In this document: one piece after another, positions 51,595 to 61,058 of the stretch
Numbering within the stretch: position 1 is the first letter of the stretch
Layout of the letters: the number at the start of each line of letters is the position of its first letter
Assembly (NCBI RefSeq): GCF_005116445.1
Contig: NZ_SWBQ01000004.1
Location: forward strand, 124,001 to 188,000
Direction: 5' to 3'
From: Pedobacter frigoris
Lineage (GTDB): Bacteria; Bacteroidota; Bacteroidia; Sphingobacteriales; Sphingobacteriaceae
Length of the DNA: 64,000 nucleotides
The notes under the pieces: model-generated
What the model saw: only the letters and a program-made list of their open reading frames with translations
What the model was told of the DNA's origin: nothing
Database searches by the model: none
Position numbers and translations under genes: made by a program

Positions 51595-52016
51595 GCGGGC
51601 TTATTAATTATGGCGACGGTAAGCCGACTGACACAGTTCATTTTCCCTTTGTCATTGTAGGTCTTGATTTCCCATATATGGGTTTTTGCACCAATATGCA
51701 GGGGCTTACAAATACCTGTAACCAATCCGCTTTTTACGGGGCGTAGGTGGTTTGCATTGACTTCTAAACCTACTGCCAGGTATTTTTCCGGGTCTATGCA
51801 CATATAAGATGCAACACTGCCCAATGTTTCGGCTAAAACGACCGAAGCTCCCCCGTGCAGAATACCCGCTGGTTGATGTGTCCGTTCATCTACCGGCATG
51901 GTAGCCGTAAGACTGTCTTCTCCTACTTCTGTGAATTTGATGTCTAAAAATGCGCCCATGTGGTTTTTAGGGCGATCATTTAATTTTTCGGGTATAAATT
52001 CGGAAAACCAGATCAT
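51591..52016 (-). CDS. PaaI-type hot-dog thioesterase
   Basis: 141 residues, single hot-dog fold with the family signature HQPAGILHGGASVVLAETLGS. It hydrolyses acyl-CoA thioesters, aromatic or medium chain in relatives. Start overlaps the DinB-family stop by 4 bases. Confidence 0.9.
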   Translation of the reverse strand: MIWFSEFIPEKLNDRPKNHMGAFLDIKFTEVGEDSLTATMPVDERTHQPAGILHGGASVVLAETLGSVASYMCIDPEKYLAVGLEVNANHLRPVKSGLVTGICKPLHIGAKTHIWEIKTYNDKGKMNCVSRLTVAIINKPA

Positions 52017-52516
52017 AAATATCTTTCTTTAATAATTTGGGTATGATGAATGATATGTCCTGCAATTACAAATAATAAAGCCCTCACCGTAATTTGACGT
52101 TCTGAGGCGGTACCGCTGTGGTTGAGTTCTTCCTCACTAAGAGATTTGAAAAGATAAAGATTGGCTTGGCGAAGCAATCCGAATTCGTTAGAAAAACTAA
52201 GGAGGCTTCTGTCAGAAAAATGAGCATTCGCAACATAATCATCCTCTTCAAATCCAGGTAAAGCATGTTGCTCTGCCCTGGCAAAGCAGGTGAGTCGATA
52301 AGCAAGAATACGCTCAGTATCTATAATATGGCCTATCAATTCTTTAATATTCCATTTGCCAGGCGCATAAGCATAGTCAGCTTTTTCAATGAGGTTATTG
52401 ATAAAATCTGAAAACTCTGTTGCCTGTCGCTCAAGGATTTCCATAACATCTCCGTCAACCAGTTTGATGTAAGTCTCTCCCCATGCTGGGTACTCATGTG
52501 TTTGAGGTCGGTTCAT
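52013..52516 (-). CDS. DinB family protein
   Basis: 167 residues, four-helix bundle of the DinB/YfiT type with the three metal-ligand histidines visible in WNIKELIGHIIDTERI and IAGHIIHHTQI. Members are metal-dependent thiol-transferases or unknown enzymes. Overlaps the histidine-kinase end by 23 bases and the thioesterase by 4, so translation is coupled. Confidence 0.85.
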   Translation of the reverse strand: MNRPQTHEYPAWGETYIKLVDGDVMEILERQATEFSDFINNLIEKADYAYAPGKWNIKELIGHIIDTERILAYRLTCFARAEQHALPGFEEDDYVANAHFSDRSLLSFSNEFGLLRQANLYLFKSLSEEELNHSGTASERQITVRALLFVIAGHIIHHTQIIKERYL

Positions 52517-53717
52517 AAGTAATGCTGCTTTTTAAAATAATTCGGAAGGTTGTACCTTTTCCAAGTTCAGACTCCTTTACAAAAATTTGTCCGCTATGGT
52601 AATTTTCAATGATACGCTTGGTCAATGATAATCCAAGCCCCCATCCCCGCTTACGTGTAGTATATCCGGGTTGAAATACGGCATCAAATTTAGACCTGTT
52701 TATACCTTTTCCAGTATCGGTCACATCAATAAACACTTCTTCCTTTGTTAGGTTTTCAATGATGTTTATGGTGATCTTTCCTTCATTTTCGATTGCATTT
52801 GCCGCATTTTTCAGCAGATTTTCAGTTACCCAGTCGAACAAGGGAACATTGAGCAATGCCCGAACCTGGTCATCTCCGGTAATGCTGAAAATGATTTTGT
52901 CTGATGTGCGAAGTTTGAAATATTCGACGAAGTTGTAAATTACGGCATAAACCACATGATCTTCAACTATTGGTTTTGAACCGATCTTAGAAAAGCGGTC
53001 TGTTATTACCTCCAGGCGTTTGATGTCATTTTCCATTTCAGCAATGAGGGGATCATCTTCTGCATTGAAGCGGGATTTGATGAGTTCCACCCAGGCCATA
53101 AGTGATGATATTGGTGTACCAAGCTGATGAGCGGTTTCTTTGGCCATCCCTACCCATACCTGATCTTGCTCGGCCTTTCTGGCAGAGCTGAATGCGACAT
53201 ATGCAGTGAGCAGAAACAGGGCAATAACAGCAAGTTGTATGTAAGGGAAGTAACGGAGCTGAGTAAGCGTAGGAGAATCCTTGTAATAAATGTACCATCG
53301 CGATCCATCGGGCTCCAAACCTGTAATTGGAGTTGGAGGATGCTGTTCCTTCATCTTTCTTAACTCTCTCTGAAAATATCCGGGATCATAAGTAATCCCT
53401 TCTTTCTTTTGGATGTCGTGGTTGGTCTTCGTGGAATCCAAATTTTGGGCGGCAAGAATTTCTCCTTTTGAATTCGTGAGGATGATCGGCAATTTTGTTT
53501 TCGTTCTGATCAGATCTATCAGTCCGGTGTAACGGTCGTCATCATACATTACAATTGATTGTTCAGTTACTTTTACAAATAGCTGAAATTGCAGCGTTTC
53601 TTCGCGCTCCATTTTTTTAACAAAGAAGTCGCTGTAAAATACGGAAGCTGTGCCAATAACAATGGCAAAGAACAGCAAGAAGAATTTCCAACGTCGCTTT
53701 TTCTCGTAAGGGTTCAT
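52494..53717 (-). CDS. Membrane sensor histidine kinase
   Basis: 407 residues: TM1 about 12-31, a periplasmic sensing part, TM2 about 150-170, then a DHp helix with H in AKETAHQLGTPISSL and a HATPase domain (NLLKNAANAIENEG, DTGKGINRSKFDAVF, GWGLGLSLTKRI). No response regulator is adjacent; the partner is probably elsewhere. Divergent from gltX with only 46 bases between. Confidence 0.92.
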   Translation of the reverse strand: MNPYEKKRRWKFFLLFFAIVIGTASVFYSDFFVKKMEREETLQFQLFVKVTEQSIVMYDDDRYTGLIDLIRTKTKLPIILTNSKGEILAAQNLDSTKTNHDIQKKEGITYDPGYFQRELRKMKEQHPPTPITGLEPDGSRWYIYYKDSPTLTQLRYFPYIQLAVIALFLLTAYVAFSSARKAEQDQVWVGMAKETAHQLGTPISSLMAWVELIKSRFNAEDDPLIAEMENDIKRLEVITDRFSKIGSKPIVEDHVVYAVIYNFVEYFKLRTSDKIIFSITGDDQVRALLNVPLFDWVTENLLKNAANAIENEGKITINIIENLTKEEVFIDVTDTGKGINRSKFDAVFQPGYTTRKRGWGLGLSLTKRIIENYHSGQIFVKESELGKGTTFRIILKSSITYEPTSNT

Positions 53718-53744
53718 AGATTATGAAGGCAAATTACAAAAATA

Positions 53745-53752
53745 TATCTTTG
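53745..53752 (+). promoter_or_regulatory. -7 box for gltX
   Basis: TATCTTTG, exact TAnnTTTG, 11 bases before the ATG, so the leader should be only about 7 bases. Confidence 0.6.
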
Positions 53753-53763
53753 CTGCTATTAAT

Positions 53764-55272
53764 ATGGAAAAGAAAGTAAGAGTAAGATTTGCCCCCAGCC
53801 CAACTGGAGGACTGCATTTAGGTGGTGTGCGTACCGCTTTGTTTAATTATTTATTTGCCAAAAAGCATAATGGAACGTTTGTATTGCGTGTAGAAGACAC
53901 AGATCAAACGCGTTTTGTGGAGGGGGCAGAGGAATATATTGCTTCTTGTCTTGAATGGTGTGGAATGACACCTGATGAAAGTCCACAAAAAGAAGGAGCA
54001 TTTGGTCCTTATCGTCAGAGTGAGCGAAAAGCAACTTACAAACAATATGCAGATCAACTGATTGCTGATGGCTATGCTTATTATGCATTCGACACTCCTG
54101 AAGAGCTTGATGCTAAACGTAAGGAAGTGCCAAACTTTACCTATGGACAAAGCACCAGGTCTGAAATGCGCAATTCACTTACTTTAAGTGAGCAAGAGGT
54201 GTCGACTCTCATTGCTGGCAATACACCATATGTAGTACGTATAAAAATGCCAAAGGATGAACTGGTTTCTTTTACAGATCTTATTAGAGGACATGTGAGT
54301 TTTGATACCAATCTGGTAGACGATAAGGTTTTATTGAAAGCCGATGGAATGCCTACTTATCATTTAGCAGTTGTTGCTGATGACAGGGCAATGGAAATTA
54401 GTCATATTTTTCGAGGAGAAGAGTGGTTGCCATCTGCACCGATACATATTTTACTTTGGAGGTACCTCGGTTGGGCCGATGAGATGCCCGCGTGGGTACA
54501 CCTGCCCTTGATTTTGAAACCGGACGGGAATGGGAAGTTGAGTAAACGTGACGGAGACAGATTAGGTTTTCCTGTGTATGCACAAAATTGGACGGATCCT
54601 AAAACCGGAGATCTAACCAAAGGCTTTAAAGAACTTGGTTTTATGCCTGAGGCTTTTGTTAACCTGCTTGCGATGTTGGGCTGGAATGATGGCACCGATC
54701 AGGAGCTGTTTTCAATGAATGAACTAATAGAGAAATTCTCAGTAGAGCGGATCAGTAAAGCAGGAGCGAAATTTGATTTCGAAAAAGCAAAATGGTACAA
54801 TCACGAGTGGATAAAAAATACGTCTGCAAATAAATTGTTGCCAGGGTTAAAATCCGTGTTTGCCGAACAAAATATTGTCCTTAATAATGATGTCTACTTG
54901 ACTAAAATAATTGACCTGATAAAAGATCGTTGTAACTTGCTTACAGATTTTATAGCTCAGGCATCATACTTTTTTACTAGTCCGGCAGAATACGATTTGT
55001 CTGCTGTGCAGCCAAAATGGACAGTAGAAAAAGCATCCTTTTTTGAAGCATATGCCTTGCTGTTAGATGAAGAATTATCGGCGGTACAATTGGAAGAAAA
55101 GTTTAAGGATTTGGCTACAACGCATAATTTTAAACCTGGAGAGCTGATGTTGCCGCTTAGAATTATGCTGGTTGGAGGTAAATTCGGGCCAGGAGTATTT
55201 GATATAGCAGTAGCGCTCGGCGCTTCCGAAACCGAGCAAAGAATTAAAACGGCGATAAAGGCTTTTGGCTAG
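53764..55272 (+). CDS. gltX: Glutamyl-tRNA synthetase
   Basis: 502 residues; class I synthetase charging tRNA-Glu. The HIGH motif is FAPSPTGGLHLGGVRTAL, KMSKS is GKLSKRDGDRLGF. The catalytic domain is complete, and the C-terminal anticodon-binding helices follow. Bacteroidota often use this enzyme directly for tRNA-Glu and, with GatCAB, tRNA-Gln; a separate glutaminyl enzyme is not visible here. Confidence 0.97.
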   Translation: MEKKVRVRFAPSPTGGLHLGGVRTALFNYLFAKKHNGTFVLRVEDTDQTRFVEGAEEYIASCLEWCGMTPDESPQKEGAFGPYRQSERKATYKQYADQLIADGYAYYAFDTPEELDAKRKEVPNFTYGQSTRSEMRNSLTLSEQEVSTLIAGNTPYVVRIKMPKDELVSFTDLIRGHVSFDTNLVDDKVLLKADGMPTYHLAVVADDRAMEISHIFRGEEWLPSAPIHILLWRYLGWADEMPAWVHLPLILKPDGNGKLSKRDGDRLGFPVYAQNWTDPKTGDLTKGFKELGFMPEAFVNLLAMLGWNDGTDQELFSMNELIEKFSVERISKAGAKFDFEKAKWYNHEWIKNTSANKLLPGLKSVFAEQNIVLNNDVYLTKIIDLIKDRCNLLTDFIAQASYFFTSPAEYDLSAVQPKWTVEKASFFEAYALLLDEELSAVQLEEKFKDLATTHNFKPGELMLPLRIMLVGGKFGPGVFDIAVALGASETEQRIKTAIKAFG

Positions 55273-55283
55273 TCAATGCTGAT

Positions 55284-55341
55284 TTTGTTTAATTTGGTAT
55301 AACAATTGCCGCAAAGGTTTTGTTAAACCAAATTAAACAAA
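55284..55341. promoter_or_regulatory. 22-bp near-perfect inverted repeat between gltX and ypfJ-like gene
   Basis: 55284-55305 pairs with 55320-55341 with a single A-A mismatch (55299/55326), leaving a 14-base loop. Starts TTTGTTTAATTTGG and closes with its complement. It fills most of the 75-base gap and ends 6 bases before the next ATG. Confidence 0.7.
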
Positions 55342-55347
55342 TTATAT

Positions 55348-56187
55348 ATGCAGTGGTTCGGTAAAGGAAGCGGTAACATTGACGACCGGAGAGGGATGAG
55401 CGGAGGCACAAAACTGGGAGGTGGTGTTGGTATTATCATAATCGTATTAGGCTTATTTTTTGGTAAAGATCTAAGCGGATTAGTTAGTCAGCTGCCAGTT
55501 GGGGATGTTTCGCAAATAGAAGGTAAAACAGGAGATCCGGCAGATGCTGAAGGTAAATTTGTAGATGGCGTATTGGAATCAACAAATCAGGTATGGGAGC
55601 AGCAGTTTCAGCAAATGGGCCGAGAATACGAAAAACCAAAAATGGTTTTATTTACCAATATGGTTCAGTCTGCCTGCGGAAATGCAAGCGCTGCAGTCGG
55701 GCCATTTTACTGCCCAGGTGATCACCAGGTATATATAGATCTTTCATTCTACACGGACTTAAAGGACAGGTTTGGGGCTGCAGGAGACTTTGCTCAGGCC
55801 TATGTCATTGCACATGAAGTTGGCCATCATATACAAAACTTATTGGGCATATCAGATAAACTGCAGCAGGCAAGAGGGCAGGTGAGCGAAAAAGAATACA
55901 ATCGTTTATCTGTTAAGCTAGAGTTGCAGGCAGATTTTTTTGCCGGTCTGTGGGCCCATCATGCACAGAATTTAAAAGACTTTAAATTAGAAGAAGGAGA
56001 TATTGAAGAGGCTTTAAATGCAGCAAATGCAATTGGCGATGATAAACTGCAAAAGCAGGCGCAGGGAGAAGTTGTACCTGATGCATTTACTCACGGTACT
56101 TCTGCTCAGCGGATGTATTGGTTTAAAAAGGGGTTCGAAACTGGGGACATTAATCAGGGCGATACTTTTAATTCAAACCAATTATAG
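55348..56187 (+). CDS. YpfJ-type neutral zinc metallopeptidase
   Basis: 279 residues. Membrane segment near residues 26-42 (GVGIIIIVLGLFFG), then a zinc peptidase domain with HEVGHHIQN (HExxH), the downstream ELQADFFAGLWAH and C-terminal HGTSAQRMYWFKKGFETGD. Matches the PF04228 family, of unproven substrate. Starts MQWFGKGSGNIDDRRGMSGG, the family's N-terminal look. Confidence 0.9.
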   Translation: MQWFGKGSGNIDDRRGMSGGTKLGGGVGIIIIVLGLFFGKDLSGLVSQLPVGDVSQIEGKTGDPADAEGKFVDGVLESTNQVWEQQFQQMGREYEKPKMVLFTNMVQSACGNASAAVGPFYCPGDHQVYIDLSFYTDLKDRFGAAGDFAQAYVIAHEVGHHIQNLLGISDKLQQARGQVSEKEYNRLSVKLELQADFFAGLWAHHAQNLKDFKLEEGDIEEALNAANAIGDDKLQKQAQGEVVPDAFTHGTSAQRMYWFKKGFETGDINQGDTFNSNQL

Positions 56188-56329
56188 TTAAACTTATAGT
56201 TAGCACTGTTGCTGGCGTGTTTGCAATTTTTTTAATAAAATATGCATATAAACGTTTGATATTATTCAGAGTTGTATAACTTTATGGCAAAACTACTAGA
56301 CAAAATAGTAAGCCTGTTTATTTTTAATA

Positions 56330-57454
56330 ATGATACTAATTGTAGATGATACCCCCGAGAACCTTATTTCTTTAAAACGGGTTCTTGAGCGGCACAATTT
56401 TGAAGTAGATACAGCGTCCTCCGGAGAAGAAGCATTAAAAAAGGTGCTTAAAAATGAATATGTTCTGATTATTCTGGACGTTCAGATGCCTGGAATGGAT
56501 GGATTTGAAGTCGCTGAAGCTATATCTGGTTACAGTAAGGCTAAAGAAACAGCAATTATATTTCTGTCAGCAGTAAACAAGGAGTTAAAATTTATAACTA
56601 AAGGATACTCATCAGGGGGGCTTGATTATATCACGAAGCCTGTTGATATGGATATTCTCTTGCTTAAGGTCAAAACTTTTTATCGCATCTATGAGCAAAG
56701 CCGTAAGTTAATTGAAATTCAAAAAGCCTTGTTGGATGAGATTGAATTCAGGAAACAGGCTGAACGGAAGAAGGATGAGTTTATCAGTATTGCCAGTCAT
56801 GAGTTGAAAACACCGCTGACAAGTGTAAAAGGATATATGCAATTGCTGGGAAGAAGTGTGGAAAAGGGAGATATTCCTACTGTTAAAAAGCATTTGGGTA
56901 AAGCACAGGTACAACTTGAGAAGCTTAATGAATTGATTGCTGACCTTCTGGATATATCGAAAATTGAAAGCGGTAAATTAAAGTTTAATAAAAAATCTTT
57001 TTCCATTGATTGTTTGTTAGATAGTGTGGTGGACATTATCCACCAGTCGAATCCGGAGTTTAAAATCATCAGAAATGGTAAAATCGGGCGGGAAATATTT
57101 GCTGATGAAATGCGGGTTGAACAAGTCATCATTAACTTTTTGACGAATGCTATAAAATATTCTCCCGGTACGAATGAGATTCAAATCAATGCCAGTCTTG
57201 AGGGAGATCAGGTTTATTTGGGTGTTAGAGATTTCGGTATTGGTATAGAGCCAAAGCTTCATAAAAGTGTGTTTGATAAGTTTTACAGAGTTGAAGAAAC
57301 ATCTATACATTTTCAGGGCCTTGGAATTGGGTTATATATTTCAGCAGAGATTGTCAGAAGACACAAAGGAGAAGTTGGTGTAAAAAGTAAGTTGGGCGAA
57401 GGCTCGGAGTTTTATTTCATTTTGCCCCTTAATTCGGGCGTAGAGACAGACTAG
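56330..57454 (+). CDS. Response-regulator receiver fused to histidine kinase
   Basis: 374 residues, no membrane segment. Residues 1-120 are a receiver (D6/D7, phospho-acceptor D50 in ILDVQMPGMDG, Lys in ITKPVDM). A short helix leads to a DHp domain with His157 (ASHELKTPLTSVKGYM) and a HATPase domain (NFLTNAIKYSPG, DFGIGIEP, LGIGLYISAEI). Such proteins receive phosphate from one kinase and sense it in their own. First gene of the signalling operon; 14 bases to the next gene. Confidence 0.94.
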   Translation: MILIVDDTPENLISLKRVLERHNFEVDTASSGEEALKKVLKNEYVLIILDVQMPGMDGFEVAEAISGYSKAKETAIIFLSAVNKELKFITKGYSSGGLDYITKPVDMDILLLKVKTFYRIYEQSRKLIEIQKALLDEIEFRKQAERKKDEFISIASHELKTPLTSVKGYMQLLGRSVEKGDIPTVKKHLGKAQVQLEKLNELIADLLDISKIESGKLKFNKKSFSIDCLLDSVVDIIHQSNPEFKIIRNGKIGREIFADEMRVEQVIINFLTNAIKYSPGTNEIQINASLEGDQVYLGVRDFGIGIEPKLHKSVFDKFYRVEETSIHFQGLGIGLYISAEIVRRHKGEVGVKSKLGEGSEFYFILPLNSGVETD

Positions 57455-57468
57455 AAATATCATTTTAT

Positions 57469-60400
57469 ATGAAGGAAATATCATTAAGAAATAATTTACG
57501 TATCGGGTTAGGAGTCTCATTGCTGATACTATTTATTTCTTCACTGGCATCATATCTAAGTATCAAAAATCTGATCAGCAGTGCAGATATGGTAGCGCAT
57601 AGTAATCAGGTAATGAATAACCTGGACGGTATAATATCCACATTAAAAGATGCGGAAACGGGTCAGAGGGGATACCTGCTTACGGGAGAAAATACTTTTT
57701 TGGAACCTTATCAGGGAGCTAAAGAAAAGGCTCTGGACTTATTGGGTAACGTTGCGATTGAAACACAGGACAATCCTTTTCAACAACAGGATACAAAGAA
57801 ACTACAGGCGATTATTGAGGAAAGGTTAAACATACTAGAAAATACGGTAACAATAAAAAGAAGAGGTGGTAATGTAAGCGTAGCCGAATTGCTGAATGGC
57901 AAGGTTTACATGGATAAGGCACGGGCGCTGATCAAAAAAATGCAGACAGAGGAACGGCGGCTGCTGGAAGAGCGGACAGTCAGTATGAATAAGTTTGCGG
58001 GTTATACGCCGGTTTTGATTCTTATTGCGGCTGCGCTGGCGATCCTGATTACCTATTTCTTTTATAGAAGAGTATCTTCAGACTTTAATAAACGATTGGC
58101 GCTTCAACGTGAACTTCAGGAGAAAAATGAGGAGATTGATAACAGGATTGAGGTGATCCAGGGTATTGCCGGGCAAATCTCCAATGGTGATTATCAGATC
58201 AGACTGGATGATGAAATGAAAGACGGCCTGGGAAGCCTGGCCGGTTCATTGAACGCTATGGCTGAATCTCTTCAATATTCGTTCTCATTGTTGGGAGACA
58301 AGGAATGGCTTCAGTCCGGAATTGCAAGTTTGAACGATAAAATGGTTGGGGAGAAGAGTGTTGATGTACTTGCTACTGACATACTGGGAAATATTATCGA
58401 ACATACCCATAGTATTGTTGCCGCTTTTTATTTGCTTGGAGAAGATAAAAAACTTTATCTGGAAGGTGGGTATTCATTGGCTCCAGACTTTAAGAAACAT
58501 GTTTTAAATATAGGAGATGGTATAGCGGGACAGGTAATTAAGTCTGGGAAACAAATTTTGATAAATGATATTCCAGATGGAGAAATGACCGTTAGCTATG
58601 CTGTCGGAAATACGAAACCCAGAAACATCGCTGCGATTCCTATTCTTCGAAATAATGAAGTTGTCGGTATCATGGAATTCGGCTCTTTAACTCCATATAC
58701 GCCTTTGCAGCTGGAATTCTTCCATATTATTTCCAATAACATTGGTATAGCGATACATGTTGCTCAGAACCGGAGAAAATTGCAAGAGCTATTAGAAGAA
58801 ACACAAGCGCAGGCAGAAGAACTGCAGGCTCAGCATGGCGAGCTGGAAGGATTGAATGCAGAGCTGGAAGCACAGACCCAGAAAATTCAAACTTCTGAAG
58901 AAGAGTTAAGGGTTCAGCAAGAAGAACTGCTGCAAAGCAACCAGGAGCTTGAAGAACGGACCAGTCTGCTAGAAGAGAAGAATCAATTGATACAGGAGCG
59001 GAATCTCGATATTCAGCAAAAGGCGGAGCAATTGGAGCAAAGCACTAAGTATAAATCAGAGTTTCTTGCAAATATGTCGCATGAACTACGTACTCCGCTG
59101 AATTCTATTTTGCTGCTGTCAAAGCTAATGTCAGATAATAAAGAACTGGATAAAGAGTATATCGAATATGCAGAAGTGATTCAAAGTTCTGGCCAAGGGT
59201 TGCTGGGCCTGATTGATGAAATACTGGACCTCTCCAAAATTGAGGCAGGAAAAATGAAACTGGAATTTGCTGACGTGAATATTAATGAAATCGCAACCGA
59301 TATGCGTTCGTTATTTGCCCCTTTGGCTAATAATAAGTCGCTTCAGCTGATTATTGATGTTGAGGAGAGTATCATGCCTATCAATATAGATAAAATGAGA
59401 TTGGAGCAGATACTAAAAAATCTATTGTCCAATGCCATTAAGTTTACAGATCAAGGCAAAGTTTCTTTGACTATAAAAAGGGATGACCAGAAGAAATCGA
59501 TTCTGTTTAAGGTAACCGATACAGGTATTGGGATTCCTGCGGATAAGCAGGGATTGATATTTGAGGCTTTTCAGCAGGCAGATGGATCCACACGGCGTAA
59601 ATTTGGTGGAACAGGATTAGGGCTTTCTATCAGCAGGGAACTGGCTAAATTACTTGGAGGTGAAATTGAACTGACCAGTAAGGAAAATGTTGGAAGTGAA
59701 TTTACTTTCTCAGTTCCTTTAGAAAGAAAAATTATAGCAGAACAACTCCCCTTGCAGGATGCAGTTATGACGTCTCGTTCCTTTGAACAATCAAAGGAGA
59801 GTGTACCAGAAAGGTTCACCGTGGATCGAATTCCTCAAGATATTGAAGATGACAGAGATAATATTCAGCCAGGTGATAAGGTAATTCTGATCGTGGAAGA
59901 TGATACAGGCTTCGCTAAAACGCTACTTGGGTTTACAAGGAAAAGAAACTATAAAGGCATTGTAGCGGTAAGAGGAGATGTTGGAATAGAGATGGCAAAT
60001 CATTATAAGCCCCTGGCGATCTTACTAGATATCCAACTTCCGGTAAAGGATGGCTGGCAGGTAATGGAAGAATTAAAGGCCAATCCGGAAACAAGACCTA
60101 TCCCTGTACACATCATGTCGTCACTGGAAGTGAAAAAGGAAAGTCTTTTAAAGGGAGCTGTTGATTTTATTAATAAGCCCGTTGCGCTTGAGCATATGCA
60201 GCAGATTTTCCAAAAACTGGAACATGCATTGAGCAGACACCCTAAAAAAGTGTTAATAGTTGAAGAGAATAAACAACATGCAGAAGCGCTGAGTTATTTT
60301 TTAAGCAACTATAATATTAATACTGAAGTTGTAAACAATGTAAATCAGAGTATTGGTGCCCTGCATAAGAACGAGGTGGATTGTGTAATCTTAGATATGG

Positions 60401-61053
60401 GGATACCAGATAAGAATGCCTATGAAACCTTAGAAACGATTAAGAAAAGTGACGGTCTGGAAAATCTTCCAATTATTATTTTTACCGGGAAAAACCTGTC
60501 TAAAGGAGAGGAGAGCAGAATTAAGCAGTATGCCGATTCTATTGTCGTTAAAACAGCTCATTCCTATCAGAGAATACTGGATGAGGCTGGGTTGTTTTTA
60601 CACCTTGTGGAAGCTAAAGAGACTGATAAGAAGAAACCTGCTTCTGAAAAGCTTGGCGGCCTTTATGAGGTGTTGAATAACAAGACAGTATTGATCGCTG
60701 ATGATGATGTAAGAAATATATTTTCTTTAACCAAAGCCTTAGAACAGCATAAGATGAAAGTTCTGGCCGCTACCGATGGAAAAGAAGCTCTTCAGATACT
60801 TCGGGAGAACCCTTTGGTAGATATTGTACTCATGGATATGATGATGCCGGAAATGGACGGATATGAAAGTACAAAGGAGATTAGAAAGATACCTGCATAC
60901 AAACAATTGCCCGTTTTGGCTGTTACTGCCAAAGCAATGATGGGTGACAGGGAGAAATGTATTGCCGCGGGAGCATCTGATTATATTTCAAAACCAGTAG
61001 ATATTGATCAGCTGATATCATTATTGCGCGTTTGGCTTTATGACAAGGTTTAA
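57469..61053 (+). CDS. CHASE3-HAMP-GAF hybrid histidine kinase with three receiver domains
   Basis: 1194 residues. TM1 about 12-33; periplasmic CHASE3 (about 35-170, TLKDAETGQRGYLLTGE); TM2 about 178-198; HAMP 199-270; GAF about 290-430; a Glu/Gln-rich coiled coil about 435-530; kinase core with His538 (MSHELRTPLN), N-box NLLSNAIKF and G-boxes; then receivers REC1 (about 805-920, D854), REC2 (about 927-1040, D976) and REC3 (about 1075-1190, D1123 in LMDMMMPEMDGYES). REC2 begins VEENKQ, lacking the usual Asp pair (EE instead), and has VVKTA in place of the KP. Same-strand neighbours encode CheR and CheB. See findings for the coiled-coil idea. Confidence 0.94.
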   Translation: MKEISLRNNLRIGLGVSLLILFISSLASYLSIKNLISSADMVAHSNQVMNNLDGIISTLKDAETGQRGYLLTGENTFLEPYQGAKEKALDLLGNVAIETQDNPFQQQDTKKLQAIIEERLNILENTVTIKRRGGNVSVAELLNGKVYMDKARALIKKMQTEERRLLEERTVSMNKFAGYTPVLILIAAALAILITYFFYRRVSSDFNKRLALQRELQEKNEEIDNRIEVIQGIAGQISNGDYQIRLDDEMKDGLGSLAGSLNAMAESLQYSFSLLGDKEWLQSGIASLNDKMVGEKSVDVLATDILGNIIEHTHSIVAAFYLLGEDKKLYLEGGYSLAPDFKKHVLNIGDGIAGQVIKSGKQILINDIPDGEMTVSYAVGNTKPRNIAAIPILRNNEVVGIMEFGSLTPYTPLQLEFFHIISNNIGIAIHVAQNRRKLQELLEETQAQAEELQAQHGELEGLNAELEAQTQKIQTSEEELRVQQEELLQSNQELEERTSLLEEKNQLIQERNLDIQQKAEQLEQSTKYKSEFLANMSHELRTPLNSILLLSKLMSDNKELDKEYIEYAEVIQSSGQGLLGLIDEILDLSKIEAGKMKLEFADVNINEIATDMRSLFAPLANNKSLQLIIDVEESIMPINIDKMRLEQILKNLLSNAIKFTDQGKVSLTIKRDDQKKSILFKVTDTGIGIPADKQGLIFEAFQQADGSTRRKFGGTGLGLSISRELAKLLGGEIELTSKENVGSEFTFSVPLERKIIAEQLPLQDAVMTSRSFEQSKESVPERFTVDRIPQDIEDDRDNIQPGDKVILIVEDDTGFAKTLLGFTRKRNYKGIVAVRGDVGIEMANHYKPLAILLDIQLPVKDGWQVMEELKANPETRPIPVHIMSSLEVKKESLLKGAVDFINKPVALEHMQQIFQKLEHALSRHPKKVLIVEENKQHAEALSYFLSNYNINTEVVNNVNQSIGALHKNEVDCVILDMGIPDKNAYETLETIKKSDGLENLPIIIFTGKNLSKGEESRIKQYADSIVVKTAHSYQRILDEAGLFLHLVEAKETDKKKPASEKLGGLYEVLNNKTVLIADDDVRNIFSLTKALEQHKMKVLAATDGKEALQILRENPLVDIVLMDMMMPEMDGYESTKEIRKIPAYKQLPVLAVTAKAMMGDREKCIAAGASDYISKPVDIDQLISLLRVWLYDKV

Positions 61054-61058
61054 TATAT

